64,000 nt of DNA. Source: Salinarimonas chemoclinalis. GTDB taxonomy: Bacteria > Pseudomonadota > Alphaproteobacteria > Rhizobiales > Beijerinckiaceae. The position numbers and the translations under genes were made by a program. The notes beneath the pieces are model-generated. The model saw only the letters and a list, made by a program, of their open reading frames with translations. It was not told where the DNA came from and did no database searches. The stretch's first letter is position 1. The number at the start of each line of letters is the position of its first letter. The DNA is taken from assembly GCF_041514305.1 (NCBI RefSeq), contig NZ_JBGMWH010000003.1, forward strand, positions 248,001 to 312,000. Direction: 5' to 3'. Shown one piece after another: positions 1 through 7,793 of this stretch.

Positions 1-409
1 CGGCGTCGACCTGGGCGAGATCGGGCAGGAAGCCGTAGTCCGCCGTGATCACCCGCGCATCGTCCAGCGCGAGCTGCTTGACCGCGTCGGTCACCCAGCC
101 CTCGCCGAAGCTCTCCCAGGCGAGCATGTCGACGCCGCGGGCGCCGAGCATCGTCCACATCGCCATCTCGACGGCACCGGTGTCGGAGGCCGGGACGATG
201 CCGATGCGGTAGTCGTCGGGCACCCGCAGCACGGAGCGGGTGAGGTCGATGGCGCGGGCGAGCTTGGACTTGCCGAGCTTGGCGCGGTGCGAGCGGCCGA
301 GCGCCGCGTTCTCCAGGGCCTGGAGGCTCCAGCCGGGGCGCTTGGCGCAGGGGCCGGACGAGAAGTAGGGCGCGCGCGGGCGCGCCTCGGGGGCGTGGTG
401 ACGTGTCAT
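1..409 (-). CDS. serC: Phosphoserine aminotransferase (partial, N-terminal part)
   Basis: The gene runs off the left edge; about 136 N-terminal residues are visible. SerC transfers the amino group of glutamate to 3-phosphohydroxypyruvate, the second step of serine synthesis, with PLP as cofactor. Translating the minus strand gives an N terminus with APYFSSGPCAKRPGW, then GRSHRAKLGKSKLARAIDLT and IVPASDTGAVEMAMW, which match the alphaproteobacterial SerC type. I chose the ATG at 409 because an AAGGATGG stretch lies about 9 bases before it; an in-frame ATG at 421 sits inside the upstream hairpin and has no spaced ribosome site. A two-hairpin leader precedes the gene. Confidence 0.88.
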   Translation of the reverse strand, partial: MTRHHAPEARPRAPYFSSGPCAKRPGWSLQALENAALGRSHRAKLGKSKLARAIDLTRSVLRVPDDYRIGIVPASDTGAVEMAMWTMLGARGVDMLAWESFGEGWVTDAVKQLALDDARVITADYGFLPDLAQVDA

Positions 410-410
410 C

Positions 411-460
411 GCGGTTTCCATCCTTCCAGATGGGCGCCTCTCGGTGGGGAGAGGTGTCCC
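411..460 (-). ncRNA. serC RNA motif (5' UTR hairpins of serC)
   Basis: Read on the minus strand, two perfect hairpins lie directly before serC: CCTCTC/GAGAGG with a 6-nt loop (437-454), then CCATC/GATGG with a 6-nt loop (418-433) that contains the ribosome-site purines. This layout agrees with the serC motif described upstream of serC in alphaproteobacteria by comparative genomics. The ligand, if any, is unknown. The identification is from memory of the motif and the gene context; a covariance-model search would settle it. Confidence 0.7.
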
Positions 461-467
461 GCCGACA

Positions 468-497
468 TGTATGCGCCGAGCGCACGGGCGGGGTCAA
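468..497 (-). promoter_or_regulatory. Possible serC promoter
   Basis: On the minus strand a TTGACC (492-497) is followed after 18 bases by CATACA (468-473). A start about 7 bases downstream would fall at about 461, exactly where the two-hairpin leader begins. The -10 box is a poor match, so this rests mainly on the position. Confidence 0.4.
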
Positions 498-564
498 GCG
501 GGTGTGATCCGTCACCCGAAAGTCACCGAATATTGCGTATCCGGCGCGCCCCGCGCGGCGTCGC

Positions 565-1041
565 TCAGCCCCCGCTCCCGGGATCGCTGAGCCAGGCGCG
601 CCCGGCCCGCTCGACCCGGTCCAGCAGGTCGAACAGGATCTCGGCCTCCTGCTCGGAGAGGTCCGCGGTCAGGACGGCGTTGACCTCCTCGTAGATCTCC
701 CGCAGCGGCCGGAGCGCCTCGCCTCTCGCGTCGAGGTCGACGATCACGGCGCGGCGGTCCTGCGCGTCGGGCCGCCGCACGACGAGCGCGCCCGCGACCA
801 TCCGGTCGACGATCCGGGAGGCGGCGGAGGGTTCGTTGCCCGTCAGCTCCGCGATGTCCTTCACGCCGAGCGGCCCGTTCCGCCACAGGCAGGACAGGAC
901 CGCCCATTGCGCGAGGCTCAGCCCATGCGGCTCCAGAAGGCGGTTGCAGACCGCCGAGCCCCTGCCCGCCGCCAGATTCAGGGCGCGCCCCAGGGAGCGG
1001 GGCGCACTGATGGATTTTGTTGTCGTAGTCATAATTGCCAT
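565..1041 (-). CDS. MarR family transcriptional regulator
   Basis: A 158-residue protein of the usual MarR length. The winged helix is visible in the middle (LSLAQWAVLSCLWRNGPLGV, then the recognition stretch TGNEPSAASRIVDRMV, and wing RRPDAQDRRAVIVDLD), with flanking helices for dimerisation (EIYEEVNAVLTADLSEQEAE). MarR proteins are dimeric repressors or activators that often bind small aromatic ligands. It is divergent from the cytochrome b561 gene over about 160 bases, so that gene is a candidate target together with itself. A second start at 1032 is possible; neither has a clear ribosome site. Confidence 0.85.
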   Translation of the reverse strand: MAIMTTTTKSISAPRSLGRALNLAAGRGSAVCNRLLEPHGLSLAQWAVLSCLWRNGPLGVKDIAELTGNEPSAASRIVDRMVAGALVVRRPDAQDRRAVIVDLDARGEALRPLREIYEEVNAVLTADLSEQEAEILFDLLDRVERAGRAWLSDPGSGG

Positions 1042-1202
1042 GTAAGCTAAGGTCGTGTAAGAGGATCATAGCGATCGAATCGCACGCCGAACAGCCGCGA
1101 GGCGGATCCAACGGCGAACGGCCGGTGCCCCGCCGGCACCGATGCCGTCCGCTCGCCTCCCGCGGCCGTTCGTCCCGAGTCCGAAAGAGCGGAGAAACGA
1201 CG

Positions 1203-1733
1203 ATGAAGAGCGACCAGACCGGCTACGGAGCCGTGGCGATCGCGATCCACTGGGCGAGCGCCTTCCTGATCCTCGTCCTGATCGCGAGCGGCTTCGCGTC
1301 GGGATTCGCGCAGGATGCCGCCACGAAGGTGGCGGCCCTGCGGATCCACCTGCCCGCCGCGCTCCTGGTCCTGGCGATCACCGTGGTGCGCCTCGCCTGG
1401 TGGTGGCGGCTCGATCGCAAGCCGCCGCCGATCGGCGGCCTGCCGGCCTGGCAGGAGACGGCCGCGCGATGGACGCATCGCACGCTCTACGTCGCGATCG
1501 TCGCGCTCCTGGTCAGCGGGATCGCGATGGCGGCGCTCTCCGGGCTGCCCGTCGCGGTGTTCGGCGCGGCGCCGCTCCCGGACCTCGCCGCGCTTCCGCC
1601 GCGGGCGGGGCATGGTCTCGCGGCGCGGCTGATCCTGGCGGCGATCACCCTGCACGTCGCTGCCGCGCTCTACCACCATTGGGTCCTGCGGGACGCGACG
1701 CTCCGCCGGATCTGGCGCCGCCCCGCCGCCTGA
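1203..1733 (+). CDS. Cytochrome b561 family membrane protein
   Basis: A 176-residue integral membrane protein with four predicted helices and the spaced histidines that bind two b hemes in this family (AIHWASAFLILV near the N terminus, RIHLPAALLV, WTHRTLYVAI, and LHVAAALYHHWVLRD near the C terminus). It would pass electrons from the quinone pool in the inner membrane to a periplasmic acceptor. The ATG at 1203 follows GGAG at a workable distance and begins at the family's usual N terminus; the frame stays open upstream but that part lacks family character. It lies divergent from the MarR gene. Confidence 0.85.
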   Translation: MKSDQTGYGAVAIAIHWASAFLILVLIASGFASGFAQDAATKVAALRIHLPAALLVLAITVVRLAWWWRLDRKPPPIGGLPAWQETAARWTHRTLYVAIVALLVSGIAMAALSGLPVAVFGAAPLPDLAALPPRAGHGLAARLILAAITLHVAAALYHHWVLRDATLRRIWRRPAA

Positions 1734-1902
1734 TCCGGCGCCGCGTCGCGCCGCCGGCGACACCCGCCGTGCGCCCGCCCTCGACGCGGGCGCGTGCTTC
1801 CGCGGTGTGAATTCACCTTTGATAAAGATCAGTCGGACATCCTACGAACTGTGCCACTACGAAACGGTCGCAACGGGCGCTGCACGGTACGGGGAGTTGC
1901 TG

Positions 1903-3903
1903 ATGAAAGCGCGTCGCGAGCGGCATGCGGAGAGGGTCGACGGCGCCGCGATCCGGGCGGTCGTCGAGGGGTTCTTCGAGGAGAGAGGGCGAGAGGCCGT
2001 CGAGGGGACCGACGACGCCGCGCCAGCGGCGACGGGCGACGGCATCGCCGCCCCGCCGCCGCTCTGCGCACGAGATGCGATGATGGCGGAGCTCGCGGAG
2101 GAGGTGCGCCGGCGCACCGCGGCCGAGACGCTGCTGCGCGAGGTGATCGACGCGGTGCCCGCGGGCATCGCCGCCTTCGATCCGCAGGATCGGCTCGTCC
2201 TGTCCAACCGCGCCTTCCGGCGCCTGCTCGGGCTCGGATCGGCTTCGGCGATCGAAGGGCTCGACTTCCGCGAGGTGGTGATGCGGGCGGCGGCGCGGGG
2301 GCGCTTCGTCGGCGTCGGATCGACCCCCGAGGCGTTCGAGGCCTGGCTCGACGGCGTGATGCGCGAGCGCGTCCGCCCCGGCAGGCGCCGGCTGCGGCGG
2401 CTCGCGGACGGGCGCTGGCTGCAGATCCGCGAGCGCCGCTCGCCGAGCGGCCACCGAGTCAGCGTCGGCGCGGACGTCACGGCGCTCAAGCGCGCCGAGA
2501 TCGCCGTGCGCGAGCGCGCGGAGCGCGACCCCTTGACCGGGCTACTCGACCGTGCCGCCTTCGGCGAGCGGCTCGAGCGCCTCGTCGGGCCGGGACGGCG
2601 CGCCCGCCCGGGGGCGCTCGCGATCCTCGACCTCGACGGCTTCAAGGGCGTGAACGACGCCTTCGGCCACGACGTGGGCGACGCGCTCCTGCGCGAGATC
2701 GGGCATCGGCTCGCCGCGGCGCTGCGGCCGGCGGACGTCGCCGCGCGGCTCGGCGGCGACGAGTTCGCGATCCTGATGCCGGGCATCGGCTCGCGGGCGG
2801 CGCTCGAGCGGCTCGTCGCGCGGGTGCTGGAGCGGCTCGGCCGGCCGGTGGAGACGCCCGGGCGCACGCTGTTCCCGCGCGCGAGCGTCGGCTGCGCCTT
2901 CTTCCCCGAGCACGGCGCGGACGCGCGGGCGCTGCTCAAGGCCGCCGACCTCGCCCTCTACGACGTCAAGGCGCAGCGCCGGGCCGGCGCGCCGCGGGCG
3001 GAGGCGCCGGGCGGCACCGCACGGGTCTACGCGCCGGCGCTGGGGGAGCGCGAGGCGCGCCGCCAGGGCCTCGTCACGGGCCTGCGCGAGGCCCTCGCCG
3101 CGGACGAGATCGGCGTCGCGCTCCAGCCGCAGGTGTCCCTCGCCGACGGGGTCCACACGGGCTTCGAGGCCCTGGCCCGCTGGCGTCGGGCCGGCGCCTT
3201 CGTGCCGCCGGGCCTGTTCGTGCCGGTGGCGGAGGACGCCAACCTGATCGGCGCGGTCGGTGCCGCCGTGCTCCACAAGGCGCTCGCGGCGACGCGCGCG
3301 CTCGTCGACGCGGGGCTCGAGCCGGGGCGCATCGCGGTCAACGTCGCGGCCGCGCAGCTGCGCGACGCCGGGTTCGTCGACCTCGTCTCGGGCGTGCTCG
3401 CCGGCCACGGCCTCCCGGCGAGCCGGCTCGAGGTCGAAATCACCGAGACGGTGCTGCTCGATCGCGACGCCGGCATCATCGTCGCGACGCTGGAGCGGCT
3501 GCGCGGCATGGGCGTGGCCATCGCGCTCGACGATTTCGGGACGGGCTACGCCTCGCTCGCCCATCTCAAGCGCTTCCCCGTCGATCGCCTGAAGATCGAC
3601 CGCAGCTTCGTCGAGGGCATCGACGGCGACGCGGGCGCGCGCGCCCTCGTGTCGGGCATCGTGGGCCTCGCCCACGGCCTCTCGCTCGGCGTCGTCGCGG
3701 AGGGCATCGAGACGCCGCGGCAGCGCGCGATCCTCGAGGGCATGGGCTGCGACGTCGGCCAGGGCTATCTCTTCGCCGTGCCCCTCGCACCGGAGGACGT
3801 CGCGGGGTACCTGGGCCGACACGCGCGCACGCTCCGTCGACCGGACGCCGACGGAGCGACGCGCGGGCCGGAGCGTCGGCGGGCGAGCCCGCCGCTCGCC
3901 TGA
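1903..3903 (+). CDS. PAS-GGDEF-EAL cyclic di-GMP enzyme
   Basis: A 666-residue soluble protein. An N-terminal region with a PAS domain at about 75-190 (VIDAVPAGIAAFDPQDRLVL) is followed by a GGDEF domain with the intact motif LGGDEFAIL and an EAL domain with FEALARW, DDFGTGYASL, LKIDRSFV and VAEGIET. Both the diguanylate cyclase and the phosphodiesterase sites therefore look complete, so the net direction cannot be told from sequence. No membrane segment is seen. The ATG at 1903 has GGGGAG six bases upstream; a GTG at 1807 in the same frame would add 32 unremarkable residues. Confidence 0.9.
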   Translation: MKARRERHAERVDGAAIRAVVEGFFEERGREAVEGTDDAAPAATGDGIAAPPPLCARDAMMAELAEEVRRRTAAETLLREVIDAVPAGIAAFDPQDRLVLSNRAFRRLLGLGSASAIEGLDFREVVMRAAARGRFVGVGSTPEAFEAWLDGVMRERVRPGRRRLRRLADGRWLQIRERRSPSGHRVSVGADVTALKRAEIAVRERAERDPLTGLLDRAAFGERLERLVGPGRRARPGALAILDLDGFKGVNDAFGHDVGDALLREIGHRLAAALRPADVAARLGGDEFAILMPGIGSRAALERLVARVLERLGRPVETPGRTLFPRASVGCAFFPEHGADARALLKAADLALYDVKAQRRAGAPRAEAPGGTARVYAPALGEREARRQGLVTGLREALAADEIGVALQPQVSLADGVHTGFEALARWRRAGAFVPPGLFVPVAEDANLIGAVGAAVLHKALAATRALVDAGLEPGRIAVNVAAAQLRDAGFVDLVSGVLAGHGLPASRLEVEITETVLLDRDAGIIVATLERLRGMGVAIALDDFGTGYASLAHLKRFPVDRLKIDRSFVEGIDGDAGARALVSGIVGLAHGLSLGVVAEGIETPRQRAILEGMGCDVGQGYLFAVPLAPEDVAGYLGRHARTLRRPDADGATRGPERRRASPPLA

Positions 3904-3940
3904 GAGCCGCCGGCACCGCGTGCCCGGCGCCGGCGTCTCC

Positions 3941-5089
3941 TCAGATGACGTAGCTCTTGAGCGGGGGGAACCCGTTGAAGGCCACGGCGGCGTAGGTGGT
4001 CGTGTAGGCCCCCGTGCCCTCGATCAGCACCTTGTCGCCGACGGAGAGCGACACGGGCAGCGGGTAGGGGGTCTTCTCGTACATCACGTCGGCCGAATCG
4101 CAGGTCGGCCCGGCGAGCACGCAGGGCGCGACCGCGTCCGCGTCCCGGTCCGTGCGGATCGGGTAGCGAATCGACTCGTCCATCGTCTCGGCGAGGCCGC
4201 CGAACTTGCCGATGTCGAGGTAGACCCAGCGGATCTCGTCCTGCGAGCGGCTCTTGCGCGACACCAGCACCACCTCCGCCTCGATCACGCCGGCGTTGCC
4301 GACCATGCCGCGGCCCGGCTCGATGATCGTCGCCGGGATGCGGTTGCCGAAGTGGCGCGACAGGGCCTCGAAGATGGACTGGCCGTAGGCCTCCACCGCC
4401 GGGATGTCCTTGAGGTACTTCGTCGGGAAGCCGCCGCCGAGGTTGACCATCGACAGGTGGATGCCCTTGTCCGCCAGGGCGCGGAAGATCGCGGCGGCGG
4501 AGCCGAGCGCCTGGTCCCAGGCCCCGGTGTTGCCCTGCTGCGAGCCGACGTGGAAGGACACGCCGTAGGCCTCGAGCCCGACGCGATGGGCGTGCTCCAG
4601 CACCTCCACCGCCATCTCCGGCTCGCAGCCGAACTTGCGCGAGAGCGGCCACTCGGCGCCGGCGCCATCGCATAGGATGCGGCAGAACACCTGCACGTCC
4701 TCGGCGCCGGTGGCGGCCTTGGCGCGGGCGATCTTCTCGACTTCGTCCTCGCAGTCGACCGCGAACAGGCGCACGCCGAGCTCGAGGGCGCGCACGACGT
4801 CGCGCTCCTTCTTGATCGTGTTGCCGAAGGAGATGCGGTCGGGCGTCGCGCCGGCACCGAGCGCCAGCTCGATCTCGACGACGGAGGCCGTGTCGAAGCA
4901 CGAGCCGAGGTCGGCCAGGAGCGCCAGCAGCGCGGGCTCCGGGTTCGCCTTCACGGCGTAGAACACGCGCGTGTCGGGCAGGGCGCGGGCGAACTTGGAA
5001 TAGTTGTCGCGCACGACCTCGAGGTCGACGACGAGGCAGGGCCCGTCCTCGCGGCGGCGGCGCAGGAACTCACGGATGCGCTCGGTCAT
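3941..5089 (-). CDS. Ornithine/lysine decarboxylase, PLP-dependent fold III type
   Basis: A 382-residue enzyme of the alanine-racemase-fold decarboxylase family, making putrescine from ornithine (or cadaverine from lysine). The PLP lysine is in FYAVKANPEPALL near residue 45; other motifs are SFHVGSQQGN, the glycine-rich phosphate loop NLGGGFPTKY, and EPGRGMVG; the active-site cysteine region reads LAGPTCDSADVMYE. Length and motifs fit the alphaproteobacterial ornithine decarboxylase. The ATG at 5089 has GGGGGAGAG six bases upstream. A long hairpin-rich leader separates it from mscL, which suggests control of the polyamine pathway at the RNA level. Ornithine versus lysine preference cannot be settled here. 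Confidence 0.88.
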   Translation of the reverse strand: MTERIREFLRRRREDGPCLVVDLEVVRDNYSKFARALPDTRVFYAVKANPEPALLALLADLGSCFDTASVVEIELALGAGATPDRISFGNTIKKERDVVRALELGVRLFAVDCEDEVEKIARAKAATGAEDVQVFCRILCDGAGAEWPLSRKFGCEPEMAVEVLEHAHRVGLEAYGVSFHVGSQQGNTGAWDQALGSAAAIFRALADKGIHLSMVNLGGGFPTKYLKDIPAVEAYGQSIFEALSRHFGNRIPATIIEPGRGMVGNAGVIEAEVVLVSRKSRSQDEIRWVYLDIGKFGGLAETMDESIRYPIRTDRDADAVAPCVLAGPTCDSADVMYEKTPYPLPVSLSVGDKVLIEGTGAYTTTYAAVAFNGFPPLKSYVI

Positions 5090-5557
5090 GGCGCTCTCCC
5101 CCATAGGCTCGCGGGCGGCCGTTGCGTGCGGCCACCGATTGAACACGATCGCGACCTCGCCCGAGGTCGCGCAAGCTCGATGGGACGCCGCTTCGACGGG
5201 CGAGCGCGCTTTGGAGACGCGAACGCGCGAACGACGGAGCGACCCGACGTGCTGCCATGGATTGGAGCGGGATGACCCGTCCGCACGCCCGGCAATGATG
5301 AGACAAGCCTCTTCGGTGACCGACCTTTGGAGGGCCGATCGAGACCAAAAAAGCCCGTGTCGTCGTTGCTTTAAGTCGCGTTCCCCGCTGAGGGCGGAGT
5401 GCGCCGGTTTCGCCTCCGGCTGCCGGTCAGGGGTGTCGAGGGAAGTCTCCCTCGGGCGGCTGTCCGGTCTCTTGCCCGGATGCCCACCGACCGGCACGCG
5501 ACCACAGGCACGTGCGAAATTGGGCAAGGGCGTACGTAATGCCGATTCCCTTCGGGA
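5090..5557 (-). promoter_or_regulatory. Long structured leader of the decarboxylase gene (speF-motif candidate)
   Basis: No gene is convincing in these 468 bases. On the minus strand several hairpins precede the decarboxylase: a 7-bp stem with a 4-base loop (5437-5454), a 5-bp stem (5403-5420), and a 9-bp stem with a 2-base gap (5151-5170) ending about 62 bases before the start codon. Alphaproteobacteria are known to carry a conserved speF RNA motif upstream of ornithine decarboxylase genes. I cannot confirm its consensus by eye, so the speF label is inferred from context. Confidence 0.4.
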
Positions 5558-6034
5558 TCAATGGCTTTCTGGCGTGGTTCGCGAAATTTTCTCGCGGCCG
5601 TCGGCGAGGATGTCCCGGATCTCGGCGAGAAGCTTCACGTCGGCCGGAAGCGCGGGCTCCGCGGGCGTCTCCGGCGGGGCGGCGACCTCCGCCTCCTGGC
5701 GCGCGCGCAGGCGGTTGACGGCGCGGATCACGAAGAACAGCACCCAGGCGACGATGAGGAAGTTGATCGTCGCGGTGATGAAGGCGCCGTAGGCCAGAAC
5801 CGCGCCCTGCTCGCGCGCCGCGGCCAGCGACGTCGCCGTGACCTCCGACGAGAGCGCGACGAAGTAGTTCGAGAAGTCGAGCCCGCCGGTGACGACGCCG
5901 ATGAGCGGCGTGAACACGTCCTCGACGAGCGAGGAGACGATCCGCGAGAAGGCGGCGCCGATGATGACGCCCACCGCCAGATCCACCACGTTGCCCTTGA
6001 GCGCGAAGGTCCTGAACTCGTCGATGATCGCCAT
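5558..6034 (-). CDS. mscL: Large-conductance mechanosensitive channel
   Basis: A 158-residue inner-membrane protein that opens under high membrane tension to release solutes during hypo-osmotic shock. The N-terminal amphipathic stretch and first pore helix read EFRTFALKGNVVDLAVGVII; the second helix is YGAFITATINFLIVAWVLFF, followed by the charged cluster RAVNRLRARQE and a C-terminal bundle helix (LLAEIRDILAD). The periplasmic loop is slightly long. It forms a homopentamer. It lies upstream of the decarboxylase leader on the same strand and is probably its own transcription unit. Confidence 0.95.
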   Translation of the reverse strand: MAIIDEFRTFALKGNVVDLAVGVIIGAAFSRIVSSLVEDVFTPLIGVVTGGLDFSNYFVALSSEVTATSLAAAREQGAVLAYGAFITATINFLIVAWVLFFVIRAVNRLRARQEAEVAAPPETPAEPALPADVKLLAEIRDILADGREKISRTTPESH

Positions 6035-6114
6035 GGCCGGCTCCCCCGTTCCCCTGTTTGATCCGCCACAGGGTTACGCGGGAAGGCCACGCTTCGTAAA
6101 GCGGCAAGACGTGC

Positions 6115-6149
6115 GAACGCCCCCGGACGGGGCGCGTCCGGGGGCGTTC
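6115..6149. terminator. Perfect 14-bp stem-loop between secB and mscL
   Basis: An uninterrupted 14-bp inverted repeat (6115-6128 with 6136-6149, 7-base loop) lies just after the secB stop at 6171 on the minus strand. There is no T-run on either side, so it is either a Rho-assisted end or an RNA-stabilising 3' hairpin of secB. Confidence 0.6.
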
Positions 6150-6170
6150 GGGCGATGCGGCCGGGCGCGG

Positions 6171-6731
6171 TCAGGCCGTCTGCGGACCCTCGCCGCCGGG
6201 CGCGCCACCCGGCGCGGCGCCGCCGGACGCGGCCGCCTGCGCCTGCTGGGCGACGGCGGCGCGCTGGCGGTAGAGCGCGACGAAGTCGATCGGGTCGATG
6301 TAGAGCGGCGGGAAGCCGCCGTTGCGCACCGCGTCCGCCACGATCTGGCGGGCGAAGGGGAAGAGCAGGCGCGGGCACTCGATCATCACGACCGGGTGGA
6401 GCTGCTCCTTGGGGACGTTGAGCACCCGGAAGACGCCGGCGTAGTTCAGCTCGAACTTGAACATCACCAGGTCGTCGGTCTTGGCGTCACCGTCGAGCTT
6501 GAGCTCGACCTCGTAGTCCGTCTCGCTCATCTGCTTGGCGTTGACGTTGACCTGGATGCCGATCTTCGGCTGGGCCTGCTGCGGCGCCAGCGAGCGGGGC
6601 GCGGTCGGGTTCTCGAAGGAGAAGTCCTTGGTGTACTGCGCGAGCGCGTTGAGGGAGGGCGCGGCGCTCGCGCCCCCGCCGTTCGGGGCGCCGCCGTTCT
6701 GGGCGCCGTTGGTCGCCGGGGTGTCGGCCAT
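6171..6731 (-). CDS. secB: Protein-export chaperone SecB
   Basis: A 186-residue cytoplasmic chaperone that keeps pre-proteins unfolded and hands them to SecA. The conserved core is clear: QYTKDFSFENPTAP, VNVNAKQMSETDYEVEL, NYAGVFRV, ECPRLLFPFARQIVADAVRN and GGFPPLYIDPIDF. The N terminus is a Gly/Asn-rich tail and the C terminus is Ala/Gly-rich, both usual in alphaproteobacteria. The ATG at 6731 has CGGAGA eight bases upstream. In many relatives secB directly follows dnaQ; here about 10 kb of plus-strand genes separate them. Confidence 0.95.
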   Translation of the reverse strand: MADTPATNGAQNGGAPNGGGASAAPSLNALAQYTKDFSFENPTAPRSLAPQQAQPKIGIQVNVNAKQMSETDYEVELKLDGDAKTDDLVMFKFELNYAGVFRVLNVPKEQLHPVVMIECPRLLFPFARQIVADAVRNGGFPPLYIDPIDFVALYRQRAAVAQQAQAAASGGAAPGGAPGGEGPQTA

Positions 6732-7091
6732 CGGGAAATCTCCGAATTCCTGCGTGAGCGCCCGGCCGGGCGCGGAAAGGCGGGCGGGAGCCCCCGCCGG
6801 CCTCGATGGCAGGCGCGCTAGCACGCTTCGCGCGAGGGAACAAGCGTGGGGCGAGCGCCCGGGCCCCCGCGCCCGACCGTCGACGCGTGCCGCCGGTCCG
6901 CGATGCTCGCGGCGCGGGCCGACCGTCGACGCGGAAAAAAGCCGCGATCGCACGCTCCTTGTCGCGACGATGGGTGGATGTTACGACGCTCGTTGCCCAT
7001 ATGCGAACGAGGGCGCGGTGCGGCGGGACGATCGTCGCCGCCGCGCCCGCGACCGAAGCCCGCTTCCCGGGAACTCCAGGCCGGACCGACG
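6732..7091. other. Intergenic region between divergent secB and timA
   Basis: These 360 bases carry the divergent promoters of secB and timA but no clear consensus boxes. A 13-base direct repeat, GACCGTCGACGCG, occurs at 6875-6887 and 6921-6933, 46 bases apart (start to start), and could be a regulator site. No gene or RNA is supported. Confidence 0.4.
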
Positions 7092-7793
7092 ATGCAAGAG
7101 TCATTCGACCTCACGACGCTCATCTTCCTCGCACTCGCCGTCTTCGTGATCTGGCGCCTGCGCTCCGTGCTCGGCACCAAGACCGGGAACGAGAAGCCGC
7201 CGCAGGATCCGTTCCGGCGCGAGGCGTCGGGCCCCCGCGGCGGGCGTCCCGGCGGCGACAACGTGGTGCGCCTGCCCAACGGCGCGGCCGGCGCCCCCGC
7301 CTCCCCGGACCGCTGGAAGAGTATCTCCGCGCCCGGCGCCGAGGTGACCGCCGGCCTCGACGAGATCGCCCGGCAGGAGCCCGCCTTCAACGGCCGGGAG
7401 TTCCTCGAGGGCGCAAAGATGGCCTACGAGATGATCGTCACGGCCTTCGCCGCGGGCGACCGCAAGACGCTCAAGGATCTCCTGTCGAAGGAGGTCTACG
7501 AAGGCTTCGAGGCGGCGATCACCGACCGCGAGACCCGCGGGGAGAAGGCCGAGACCACGTTCGTCGCCATCGACAAGGCCGAGGTGACCGCCGCCGAGGT
7601 GAAGGGCAAGACCGCGCAGATCACGGTGCGCATCGTCTCCGAGCTGATCTCGGTGACGCGCTCCGCCGCGGGCGACGTCGTCGAGGGCTCCGCCGACCAG
7701 GTCGTCGACGTCACGGACGTGTGGACCTTCGCCCGCCAGCTCGGCGCGCGCGACCCGAACTGGCACCTCGTCGCGACCGAAGCGGGGCAATGA
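7092..7793 (+). CDS. Tim44/TimA family membrane-associated protein
   Basis: A 233-residue protein with an N-terminal transmembrane anchor (LTTLIFLALAVFVIWRLRSV), a Pro/Gly-rich linker, and a C-terminal Tim44-like domain (FLEGAKMAYEMIVTAFAAGD through VDVTDVWTFARQLGARDPNW). It is the alphaproteobacterial relative of mitochondrial Tim44; its role in bacteria is not well defined but it is always near the secB/mltA/Smr set. Its stop overlaps the mltA start (ATGA at 7790-7793), so the two are translationally coupled. Confidence 0.88.
   Translation: MQESFDLTTLIFLALAVFVIWRLRSVLGTKTGNEKPPQDPFRREASGPRGGRPGGDNVVRLPNGAAGAPASPDRWKSISAPGAEVTAGLDEIARQEPAFNGREFLEGAKMAYEMIVTAFAAGDRKTLKDLLSKEVYEGFEAAITDRETRGEKAETTFVAIDKAEVTAAEVKGKTAQITVRIVSELISVTRSAAGDVVEGSADQVVDVTDVWTFARQLGARDPNWHLVATEAGQ

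Noticed and set aside
2542..3822. Long minus-strand frame opposite the GGDEF-EAL gene
   Set aside because: Shadow of the real gene; the GGDEF and EAL motifs are on the plus strand.
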